Origin: Charina bottae
Taxonomy: Eukaryota; Chordata; Lepidosauria; Squamata; Charinaidae
DNA length: 64,000 nt
NCBI GenBank assembly: GCA_023362775.1
Contig: JALMGJ010000012.1
Span: forward strand, 20,039,501-20,103,500
Reading direction: 5' to 3'
Shown: positions 44,701 through 56,700 of the stretch, piece after piece
How the letters are laid out: each line of letters opens with the position of its first letter
How positions within the stretch are numbered: the first letter of the stretch is position 1
Notes under the pieces: model-generated
Database searches by the model: none
What the model saw: only the letters and a program-made list of their open reading frames with translations
Told to the model about the DNA's origin: nothing
Position numbers and translations under genes: made by a program

Positions 44701-47700
44701 GAAAGAGAAGAAGAGGACGACCAGCAGCAAGGTGGATGGACTCGGTTACAGTGGTGATGAATGTACCATTGGAAGACCTGAAAGACCAGAATAGGGACAG
44801 ATCATGACAGAGAAAATCTTTCTATGTCAGGGTTTCTCAACCAGGGTTCCATGAAACCCTAGGGTTCCGCGAAAGGTCACTAGGGGTTCCCTGGGATATA
44901 AGGATTTATTTTAAAAATTATTTCAATTTTGGGCAACTTCACATTAAAGAGGTCAGCTTCATTCTTTATTTTTAGTTTAAGAGCACTGTTAATGCATATG
45001 TACAGGCCTACACATGAAACGAAGATAATAATTTTGTAACTTCTGGCCTATATTTGAGCCTGAATGTGCAGGGGTTCCCCGAGGCCTGAAAAATATGTCA
45101 AGCGTTCCTCCAGGGTCAAAAGGTTGAGAAAGGCTGGTCTATGTGGTCACTAAGAGTTGACAACATCTTGATGGCTCATCATCATCTTCTCTAAGGGATG
45201 ACCCTGTTATACACAGGTGCACCAGTACCTAGGCAGAGCTAGGTGGCTGATGGAAATCCTACACAATGAGAAGTAGGTCAGGAGTATGTTTCATCCACCT
45301 TGGCACCGTGTAAGGTAGCCAGCAGCTGAGGATGCTGCACTCTTCTTAACACTGAAGCACAATTCAGGGGCCAGTGAGAGAGATATTCAAGATATCTTTT
45401 ATTTTACCTCAAGCACAACCATCCCTCCATAACAAACTTTTGGATGCCCCTTGCCCCCCTCCTTTTAGAACAGGTTTTTTTTTAAGAAAATGTGGTCTCT
45501 CTTATTGTTGTCTGCAGTAGCTCAGATCATGTTTCCCATCAAATTTTGCTGCATGGTTCCATTCTCCTCCTTCCCTCACTCCAGCTCCCTCCAGACTTCA
45601 AGAATTAGGAGCTGGAGAAAATAGATGGTTCTGGGCTTGACTTTGGAGTAAATGCCAAAGCAGCCATCCAGGCCTCCTTATCTCCTGGGTGTACAGAGTA
45701 AGATACTGCAGCTAAGCTAAGGAACCATCTTTAATGTTCCTTTCTCCTAATTTGTAGATGTTTCCTGGGGGTGAGAAATACACCTGGGCATCTCTGCACA
45801 ATCACCAGGAAAAACGTGTTTTCTCTTAGTTAGATGGGGCAGGAGCGTCACTCTAGAACAGAGCTTTCCAAACTGTGTGTCGGGACACGTTAGTGTGTCG
45901 GCTGCAGTGACTGGGTGTGTCACGGCTGCTGCTGCCTCGAAGCCCTTCCAGGATTCCGCGCAGGTCCTAGTGCCTGCCTTGTGCCTTGCTGCCTCCACAC
46001 CTGCTGTGATTCCACGCAGGTCCTAGTGCCTGCCTTGTGTCCTGCTGTAAGAGTGTGTCACGAAATGATGCATGTCTAAAAAGTGTGTCACCAACATGAA
46101 AAGTTTGGAAAGCTCTGCTCTAGAAGATAAAATTCAAAGAGGAGGTCCAAGTTCAAAATGCTAATAAATCACTGAAGCAATTACTATTTATTATTGCGAT
46201 AGTATAGAGCAGTGTTTCTCAAAGTGTGGTCCTAGGGCCCCTGGGGGGTCCCCCAAGACCTTCTCAGGGATCAACGCAATCAGAATTATTTGCCAGCCTA
46301 TGTTGAAAAATAATACAATATTAAAATCCCATCAAACAATCATGAGAAACAGTAGCGGAAGCAAATGTGTCAATTTTAATATTTATACGGTAAATATGGA
46401 TAAATATAACCCATACAAACAAAAGCTCTTTGGGGGTCCTCCATAATTTTTAAAAGTGAGAAGGGGTCCTGAGAGAAAAAGTTTAAGAAACACCAGTGTA
46501 GAGCAGTGTTTCTCAACCTCAGCAACGTTAAGATGTGTGGACTTCAATTCCCAGAATTCCCCAGCCAGCATGAGTTGAAGTCCACACATCTTAAAGTTGC
46601 TGAGGTTGAGAAACACTGGTACAGAGGATTCATCACAGCAGAGGACAGCACCTGGCCGACCTTGGCTGACCTTGAAAAAAGAGAAGCAGGATTGGACCAG
46701 CTTAGTGCTTGGATAGGACAGTACCCTGAGATCCCCCAGTTACAGGCTAGACTGGGAAATTGAAATCCATCCTGGAAGAAGGGAATGGCAAAACACTTTT
46801 GTATTGTTATCTATACCCATGGAGTCACTCTGAGTCCAGCTCAACTTGAGGGAATCTTTTCCTTTCATGGAGGATTATTCCAGTTAGCTTGACAATAGCC
46901 ATCTGAGGTAGGCCGGGTTCCAAGAGGAAGTGACCTATTGATTACATCTTATTAAAACTTGCATATTACAGAATAAAAGCAGAAATGAAATATATTTATT
47001 TATTGCATTTCTACCCACCATAGCCACGAGAATGTAAGAAAACCTTGATGGTAGATTAAAAAAAATACAGAGTACAAATATTCAGTGTATTCGTCATCCA
47101 TCACAGTATGCCTTCCAGAACAACTTCATTTTCAGTAGTATCCAGAAGGCAAATGGGGTGAGGTTGTGAAAGACAATAACAATCCATTAGAAGTTTCTGT
47201 CTCAGTGCCTGGAGGCTGCTGGGGTCTGGATGGGCATGAACAGGCTTCATCTTAACCCTAGCAAGACAGAGTGGCTTTGGGTGTTAGGGCCTCCTGGATC
47301 TGTTGATTTTCCATCCTTAGTTCTGAAGATCATTCAGTGGCCTGTTAGAAGCAGTGAATGGAGCAGAGCTTAACGTTGTGTAAACTCGTGCATAGACAAA
47401 GGGATATTGTTTAAAAACACAGCCTGTGAGCACGTTAGAGAGATTCAGGTTCTTATTCTTATACTTTTAGCCCACCCAAGCATAAAGAAACACATGTTTA
47501 GACATTGGAGGTACAAAAAGTAAGTACAAAAGAGTTCTTACATTTATTTTGTCCAGGTACAGCCATTTCAGTAGAAAATTGGTTTCAGTTCTTTCTGTTC
47601 CCTAAACTGAATACCTCTGGCCCTGTTTGCTGCCAGAGGCTGCGTGGAGAAAGGGGCTTGAGGCCTAGCACATGGCCTCTCCATGAAGTGGAGCAGCCAC

Positions 47701-50700
47701 ATGCTGCTTCCTCCTCAATGGTGGAAGAATCAGAGAGAGAGGAAGTGGAAGGGGCAACAAGTAACTTCCTCTAGAAGCACAGAGTTTGCATCCTAGAGCA
47801 ATCACCTATATGCTAATGAGGCATGCTTGATTTGCCGGATTCCAACATTTGCCGGTTCTTGATGGGGTTGCAGTTTCCCAGACTGAATCGGTGCACAATT
47901 TGGGGGTCCTCCTGGACAAACAGCTCCTATTCAAAAAGCAGGTAGTATCTGTGGCCAGGGGGTCCTTTGCATAGCTTTGTGTTGTGTACCAATTGTGTCC
48001 CTTCCTGGATGAAGAGGCACTGTACATTCTTTCCTCACCTTGAGTGGATGACTGCAATGCACTGTACATGGGGCTGCTTTTGAAGAACATCCAGAAGCTT
48101 CACCTGATTCAGAATGCAGCAGCAAGAGCAATTATGTGTGCATCTCATTATGTCCACCATACCACCCAAGGTCTGGCTGGCCCGACTCTGCTCACCTTTC
48201 AGAAAGCCTTGAAGACCTGGCTGTTTTCCCAGGCATGGGGGCCAGGAGAGTAATTGACCTCACGCTATTGGAGAATGGTGTTTTCAGGAGTTACTTTGTG
48301 TTAGTTGGCTGGGAATGGTATTTATATAATTTATACAGTTCAACCCTGAGCTATAATTTATATTATTATCTTAATTGTTGTTAGCCACCCAGAGTCGCAT
48401 TGATGAGACAGGCAGCCATATAAATCAATCTAAATAAACAAACCTCCAGATTTTGAGGATTCCTTCTACTGATGGGCCTTCTAACCAGATACATCAGAGC
48501 TTTCCAAACTTTTCATGTTGGTGACACACTTTTTAGACATGCATCATTTCACGACACACTCTTACAGCAGGGCATCATTTCACGACACTCTCTTACAGCA
48601 AAGCACAAGGCAGGCAGTAGGACCTGCGCGGAATCACAGTAGGTTTGGAGGCAGCAAGGCACAAGGCAGGCACTAGGACCTGCGCGGAATCCTGGCAGGG
48701 CTTGGAGGCAGCAGCAGCCGCGACACACCCAGACACTGTAGCCGACACACTAATGTGTCCCGACACACAGTTTGGAAAGCTCTGAGATACATGAATCCAG
48801 GAGCCACCACAATGCTGCTGATGCTGCAGTACTCTGGGGCATTGTGGGACATCAAAACGGCAGTCCCTTGTCCAGGAACGTTCCCAAAGAGAAAGCCCAG
48901 GGTTGATGTCAGTGAAGAGACGCATGGGCCCAGTGTTGGACAGCTGCTTCCAGATGCCCCTTAAGGATGTCCCTCAGCCTGATGTTTAGCTGGACCTGCT
49001 CAGTTGATTCTTACAAAACCTCCCATTTATGCTTTTAGGATGGAAAGAGACGCAGCTTTTGTGGAAAAGAAGGCTGGACGAGCTGTTGTGCGGGTTCACT
49101 TGCGAGAGAAATACAGACTTCCAAAGGCAAGTCCTCTCTCAAAAATAATATTTATACATACATGCACTTGAGAACATACAGCATTCATGTAACTCAGTGT
49201 TTCTCAAACGTGGTGACTTTAAGATGTATGGACTTCATCTCCCAGAATTCTCTAACCAGCATGGCTGGCTGGGGAATTCTGGGAGTTGAAGTCCACACAT
49301 CTCAAAGTTGCCAAGTTTGAGAAACACTGATGTAACTGCTTTGCGATTTATCTCTTCTGCCCTTTATGTCCCAGAAATTTAACATGATATGTGACATATG
49401 CTGAATGTGCCAGCCAAGGAACATGGCATGCAATTTAAAATGCACATATAATACATCTAAACTATTCTTCTATAGAGGCGTATCTAGGAGTCTGTCTACA
49501 AATTTTCCCAGATTTGAAACGGAGTGACTGGATTGACTGGATTAAGGATTGAAAGAAGGACATTGGCATAAAGTCTTTGGCATCTTGCAATTAATTAAAT
49601 GCAACAGCACCATTTGCATTTCTCCAAATAAAATAATACTCTCTTTGGAAAGATGTTTTAAAAGCAAATTCTCCTTCATCAGATTGAATAAGAATTGGTA
49701 GGAGAAAAAGGCAGAATTTTTCTGCTCAGTAGTAACTTTGTTTTTCATCCCGAAAGCTTCTCAAAAGACAATTACTATGAATAGTAAGTGTGACACGTAT
49801 TCAGCATTTGAGCAAAATCAAGGCATATTCCTAGCATTGGATGCAGATGAAAATGCTAAACCAGTCTCTCTGCAGTCAACAACCAGATGACACACATATT
49901 CAGTGAAGTTTGGCTTTATAAATAAATCCATGAGGTCACGAAGAGTCGGACACGACTAAACGACTGAACAACAACAACAAAAACAAAAAATGATTGAGTG
50001 GGAGAATCCTAGCAGTTATCTAGTGAAAATTTTCCTCACATTTTTTAAAGGTACTAGGCATTTATCTAAAGCAATAACCCCATTAAAAGCTTGGAAGACT
50101 CTCTGCAGCTTTACAGTATAGTTTCTTTACAGATTACAATAGAAGAAAATATATGTAGCTCAGGGTTGAACTGTGGAGACCTTGGTGCTCTCTGAGCTTG
50201 GTTGTTTGCTTGTAGATGTTTCATTACCCGACTAGGTGACATCATCAGTGATGATCACACTGATGATGTTACCTAGTTGGGTAATGAAACGTCTGCAAGC
50301 AAACAACCAAGCTCAGAGAGCACCAAGGACTCCACACTTTATAGATTAAGCAACAGTAATAAAATTAGGAAACATGGTAACAGGTGTGTCTGCAGGGTGT
50401 GGTCAAAAAAGTCAAGATGACAGCCACGATGGCGCGATTGAAGCTCCACCATTTTATATGCACATAAAAATGAGTGGAGCTTCAATCACACCATTGTGAC
50501 CACCATCTTGACTTTTTTGACCACACCCTGCAGACACCCTTGAATGGTAGGGTTGATGCATTCAAACATCTCCTCAGTTAACAAATCACAAATCCTGGGG
50601 GAACTTCAGAGATAATTATTTAAGGTCACAATTACTGAAAAGAGGGGGGGAAAAAAGACTTTACCTCGGGGCTTTAGAGAAGCACCTATTAAAGCTCAAC

Positions 50701-53700
50701 TTTAAAAAAAAGTTAAGAAAGATAAGAAAAAAACCTTCATGGCAGCTTTTGGATCTGGTAAATGATAGTCTGCCCAGACTTAGGTTTAGGTATCCTTTCA
50801 GGTTGTTGTTTATTCGTTCAGTCGCTCCCGACTCTTCGTGACTTCATGGACCAGCCCACGCCAGAGCTTCCTGTCGGCCGTCACCACCCCCAGCTCCCCC
50901 AAGGTCGAGTCTGTCACCTCCAGAATATCATCCATCCATCTTGCCCTTGGTCGGCCCCTCTTCCTTTTGCCTTCCACTTTCCCTAGCATCAGCATCTTCT
51001 CCAGGGTATCCTGTCTTCTCATTATGTGGCCAAAGTACTTCAGTTTTGCCTTTAATATCATTCCCTCAAGTGAGCAGTCTGGCTTTATTTCCTGGAGTAT
51101 GGACTGGTTTGATCTTCTTGCAGTCCAAGGCACTCTCAGAATTTTCCTCCAACACCACAGTTCAAAAGCATCTATCTTCCTTCGCTCAGCCTTCCTTATG
51201 GTCCAGCTCTTTTGGATCTGGTAAATGATAGTCTGCCCAGACTTAGGTTTAGGTATCCTTTCAGGAAGGACCTTTAAATGCTGGCATTGTATTTGTACTG
51301 CAAAAATCCATGCAGTAGAGAGGGACATGGAAATAAAGCAGCAGGTCCAGTCAGAATGGTGTAATAATAAAGATCCTTGACGGGGGACCCAGCCCTGGTT
51401 CAAATCCACCCTTAGCCAAGAATGCCCCCTCCTGAGTTACTTTCAGCCAGTCTCGGTCCAATGTATCTCACAGGGTGGTTGTGCTGAAAAATTAAAGGGG
51501 GGAGTATTACGTGCACTGCCTTATGCTCCTGGGGAAAATGTGGTCTATAAATCTCAATAATTAAATTATAATAATGTACAAAATTATTGCACATTTCCAA
51601 CTCCTTGAAGATGCTTTTAGCCAAATGCTGGCATGATTTAGGACTGGAGTGGGAAGACATTTTACTATTGGACTCTGTTGTGGGGGGCTGTTAGAGTTAA
51701 AAGGAGATGGGGCCACTCTTCTCTCCCCCATTTTTTTCTTTCTCTACCCTTCTGCCATCTTTCCTGCCCAAAAGTGCCAGGCGGCAATCCTTGCCTAAAC
51801 TCTGAATTGATGCTGGCAGAGGGGTTTGGAAATTAACCCAAGGGCTGCATGAAATTACACAGAGGGGTGAAGTTCCCAGATGGTGCGAGGTAGTGGCCCC
51901 CTGTTTTTGGTGACACCTCCAGCTCTTTGTAACCTCCAGCTCTTTCCAACTTCTCCATTTGGTCCAAAGAACCTTAATCCTCTGCCTTTCTTTTTGCCTC
52001 TCTGTCTTCCTCAAAATCTCCATTTTGTATATGGTCCTTAGCTTACTAGGAAAATTCCCATTTTTCTTAGTCCATTTCTATATGCAAGTGGATTTAAAGT
52101 TCTTAATGAATGTTGTGGTGAACTGTTTTACCTGAATTGTTTTAATCCCTTTTTAAATGAGAAGCCTACCATAAGAACTCTAATAGAAGTTGTATCAAGG
52201 CAGAAAGCATCTATCGATCTGTATAATAATGTACCTGTGAAGAAAAAAAATGGTGGGTCATTTTAGTTGCAAATTTTATTCCCCCCTCCCTGTGTTTTGG
52301 CACACACAGGGGGTTACAACCTCTTCTGATGTCTCTGCGTCATTGGGCACTCCTGAATCATCATCTTGCCCTCCCACAAAATTGCTAACATCTCATGCAA
52401 GACCACCAAAATCCCCTAAGAATCCAGTGAGAATTTAGTAGGAAGTTCAGCATTCTTGCCTGAGATTTTGCAACCCTACAAGATTTCTAAAAATTATTTT
52501 ATTTTATTGTGTCACGCGTATCCAGGGTTGGGGCTGCCAAGCAAGCTTTGTGGCCAGACCCTGGCCTACACTGCATTCACCTTGATTAATTCTGCCTTAT
52601 GCCCTCCCACCAAGTTTCCAGCAGGTTGTCTCCTCTGTTGATCTGTAGCTTGAATCATGTCAACTGGATTTCTATTTTCTCAGTGGAAACGTTTCGCTCC
52701 TTATCCAAGGAGCTTCTTCAGTCTGAGCAAAGTTGGTAAGGGAATCCTAAATATGTTTCTAGGTAGCTGTGTGACCTTACACCTGGGGTCATGGTTATAT
52801 TGAGATGTTATTTTAAGTCCTTTTATTGTCGATAATAAAAGGACTTAAAATAACATCTCAATATAACCATGACCTAGCCCAAGGGTCGGAAATGGCGGCT
52901 CGCGAGCCAGATGCGGCTCTTTGGCCCCTTGAGTGTGGCTCTTCCGCAGCTGAACTCACCCCCGCCCCTTCCACGTGATAGGCCCCCGCCCGCAAACCCC
53001 GCCCCCTGGCTCTCGCACTGAGCGAGGCCCGGCGCAGCAGGGAGGCAGCGCCATCTCCAGCCGCAGCAGCCCCTGCGCGGAGAGAGGCAAGCAGGCAGGT
53101 AAGCGGGCAGGCCTCGTTTCCCGCCCATCATTATCTTCGCTCAACGCGGGCGGGCGGGCGGGCGGAAGCGGCCGAGGGGGGCGGGCCCGGCGGCGGAGGC
53201 CAGGGCTGCCCGCTTACCTGCCTGCCTGCCTCTCTCCGCGAGGCCCCCGATCCGACTTGGACCCCGGGAAGGCAGCGGGGGGCCTCGCGGAGCGAGGCAA
53301 GCAGGCAGGTAAGCGGGCAGGCCTCGTTTCCCACCCTCCATCGTCTTCTTCCTTCAACCCGGGCGGGCGGAAGCGGCCGAGGGGGGCGGGCCCGGCGGCG
53401 GAGGCCAGGGCTGCCCGCTTACCTGCCTGCCTGCCTCTCTCCGCGAGGCCCCCGATCCGACTTGGACCCCGGGAAGGCAGCGGGGGGCCTCGCGGAGCGA
53501 GGCAAGCAGGCAGGTAAGCGGGCAGGCCTCGTTTCCCACCCTCCATCGTCTTCTTCCTTCAACCCGGGCGGGCGGAAGCGGCCGAGGGGGGCGGGCCCGG
53601 CGGCGGAGGCCAGGGCTGCCCGCTTACCTGCCTGCCTGCCTCTCTCCGCGAGGCCCCCGATCCGACTTGGACCCCGGGAAGGCAGCGGGGGGCCTCGCGG

Positions 53701-56700
53701 AGCGAGGCAAGCAGGCAGGTAAGCGGGCAGGCCTCGTTTCCCACCCTCCATCGTCTTCTTCCTTCAACCCGGGCGGGCGGAAGCGGCCGAGGGGGGCGGG
53801 CCCGGCGGCGGAGGCCAGGGCTGCCCGCTTACCTGCCTGCCTGCCTCTCTCCGCGAGGCCCCCGATCCGACTTGGACCCCGGGAAGGCAGCGGGGGGCCT
53901 CGCGGAGCGAGGCAAGCAGGCAGGTAAGCGGGCAGGCCTCGTTTCCCACCCTCCATCGTCTTCTTCCTTCAACCCGGGCGGGCGGAAGCGGCCGAGGGGG
54001 GCGGGCCCGGCGGCGGAGGCCAGGGCTGCCCGCTTACCTGCCTGCCTGCCTCTCTCCGCGAGGCCCCCGATCCGACTTGGACCCCGGGAAGGCAGCGGGG
54101 GGCCTCGCGGAGCGAGGCAAGCAGGCAGGTAAGCGGGCAGGCCTCGTTTCCCACCCTCCATCGTCTTCTTCCTTCAACCCGGGCGGGCGGAAGCGGCCGA
54201 GGGGGGCGGGCCCGGCGGCGGAGGCCAGGGCTGCCCGCTTACCTGCCTGCCTGCCTCTCTCCGCGAGGCCCCCGATCCGACTTGGACCCCGGGAAGGCAG
54301 CGGGGGGCCTCGCGGAGCGAGGCAAGCAGGCAGGTAAGCGGGCAGGCCTCGTTTCCCACCCTCCATCGTCTTCTTCCTTCAACCCGGGCGGGCGGAAGCG
54401 GCCGAGGGGGGCGGGCCCGGCGGCGGAGGCCAGGGCTGCCCGCTTACCTGCCTGCCTGCCTCTCTCCGCGAGGCCCCCGATCCGACTTGGACCCCGGGAA
54501 GGCAGCGGGGGGCCTCGCGGAGCGAGGCAAGCAGGCAGGTAAGCGGGCAGGCCTCGTTTCCCACCCTCCATCGTCTTCTTCCTTCAACCCGGGCGGGCGG
54601 AAGCGGCCGAGGGGGGCGGGCCCGGCGGCGGAGGCCAGGGCTGCCCGCTTACCTGCCTGCCTGCTTCTCTCCGCGAGGCCCCTGATCCGACTTGGACCCC
54701 GGGAAGGCAGCGGGGGGCCTCGCGGAGCGAGGCAAGCAGGCAGGTAAGCGGGCAGGCCTCGTTTCCCACCCTCCATCGTCTTCTTCCTTCAACCCGGGCG
54801 GGCGGAAGCGGCCGAGGGGGGCGGGCCCGGCGGCGGAGGCCAGGGCTGCCCGCTTACCTGCCTGCCTGCCTCTCTCCGCGAGGCCCCAGATCCGGCTTGG
54901 ACCCCGGGAAGGCAGCGGAGGGCCTCGCGGAGGGAGGCAAGCAGGCAGGTAAGCGGGCAGGCCTCGTTTCCCACCCTCCATCGTCTTCTTCCTTCAACCC
55001 GGGCGGGCGGAAGCGGCCGAGGGGGGCGGGCCCGGCGGCGGAGGCCAGGGCTGCCCGCTTACCTGCCTGCCTGCCTCTCTCCGCGAGGCCCCAGATCCGG
55101 CTTGGACCCCGGGAAGGCAGCGGAGGGCCTCGCGGAGGGAGGCAAGCAGGCAGGTAAGCGGGCAGGCCTCGTTTCCCACCCTCCATCGTCTTCTTCCTTC
55201 AACCCGGGCGGGCGGAAGCGGCCGAGGGGGGCGGGCCCGGCGGCGGAGGCCAGGGCTGCCCGCTTACCTGCCTGCCTGCTTCTCTCCGCGAGGCCCCCGA
55301 TCCGGCTTGGACCCCGGGAAGGCAGCGGGGGCCTCGCGGAGGGAGGGAGGCAGGCAGGTAAGCGGGCAGGCCTCGTTTCCCACCCTCCATCGTCTTCTTC
55401 CTTCAACCCGGGCGGGCGGAAGCGGCCGAGGGGGGCGGGCCCGGCGGCGGAGGCCAGGGCTGCCCGCTTACCTGCCTGCCTGCCTCTCTCCGCGAGGCCC
55501 CAGATCCGGCTTGGACCCCGGGAAGGCAGCGGAGGGCCTCGCGGAGGGAGGGAGGCAGGCAGGTAAGCGGGCAGGCCTCGTTTCCCACCCTCCATCATCT
55601 TCTTTGTTCAACGCGGGCGGGCGAAGAGCGGCCGTGGGGGGGGGGGGTCGGGCGGCGACGACAAGCGGCGCGCTTCAGGCTTTCAGCGCTGGAAGGCGGG
55701 CCTCCTTCCAGCGCTGAAAGCCTGAAGCGCGTCGCTTGTCGTCGCCCCCCCCCCCCCCCCCCCCCAGCCGCTCTTCGCCACAGATCCCGCCGGAGCTGAT
55801 CTCCCTGGACCCCGGGCAGCTGGGCCGGGTGGACGCCGTCTCCCGCCCGCAAACCCCGCCCCCTTCCACGTGATTGGCCCCCGCCCGCAAACCCCGCCCC
55901 CTGGCTCTCGAGCACTTCAAAATGTGCACGAGCATACCAAAATGGCTCTCGGCTCAAAAAGTTTGCCGACCCTTGACCTAGCCCCAGGTGTAAGGTCACA
56001 CAGCTACCTAGAAACATATTTAGGATTCCCTTACCAACTTTGCTCAGACTGACGAAGCTCCTTGGATAAGGACCGAAACGTTTCCACTGAGAAAATAGAA
56101 ATCCAGTTGACATGATTCAAGCTACAGACAATTCCACCTGGATGACTGAGAACCTTCATAGACATACTCCTCTGTTGATGTTCTTTGTCTGCTGATCAGT
56201 TTGAATTGAACAATTCAATTTGAATTGAATTCAATTTGAAAAGGATTCAGTCCTTTTCAAAGTGTGTCTTGTAATGCTTGCTTTTTACATTGTTTTTAAA
56301 TTATCTGAAATAAAATTTACATTGTTTGTAAGGTAAACAAAATAAAATTTGTAAATGGGAAAACGTTACGCTCTTACTTGAGAGCAATTGCCACTGAACT
56401 TACTCCTGATTAGCCAAATATTGAAGTGCAGTGTAAGAAAAATACCATGAAGATTGTTGACTGTGTACAAAAGACAGCTGTAAGGAAGCTCACCTAAAGT
56501 CTAAGAAACAAGGTAGCCTTTTCCCTCCCCATCTCTAATAATCATATCACTGTTCATTTACCCACCCCCAAATGCAATTTAGGGTTCTTTTTTCAATGGC
56601 TCTGTTAATAGCATTCATGCAGTTAATATGTATGTCCTTGTAGGTCGCTCATTCCACTTCTTGCAACTTTTTGGAATAGATAGATAGATAGATGTACTGT

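Larger units (their letters stand above)
52880..55975. mobile_element. hAT-like non-autonomous element carrying a 205-bp tandem array (3096 bp)
   Basis: Starts CAAGGGTCGG and ends CCGACCCTTG, with a perfect 8-bp duplication ACCTAGCC (52872-52879, 55976-55983). Outer parts contain GATGCGGCTCTTTGG and CCAAAATGGCTCTCGGC and CCGCCCGCAAACCCCGCCCC boxes. The centre is a GC- and CpG-rich satellite-like array. No transposase. Confidence 0.85.
52643..56166. mobile_element. Penelope-like inverted-repeat insertion C, split by a hAT-like element
   Basis: 13-bp duplication CTCCTCTGTTGAT (52630-52642, 56167-56179). Left arm 52643-52826 antisense; right arm 52833-52879 plus 55984-56166 sense, ending GAACCTTCATAGACA. 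Centre AAGTCCTTTTATTGTCGATAA. Same architecture as insertion A. Confidence 0.87.

Noticed and set aside
46660..46740. 5S rRNA gene
   Set aside because: Too diverged and only the 3' half is recognisable.
53085..55605. CRISPR-like regular repeat spacing
   Set aside because: Units are 205 bp, contiguous, without unique spacers, in a vertebrate intron.
53214..55717. Repeated open frames of 61-179 codons on both strands
   Set aside because: They recur every 205 bp and simply translate the GC-rich tandem array; no family signature.
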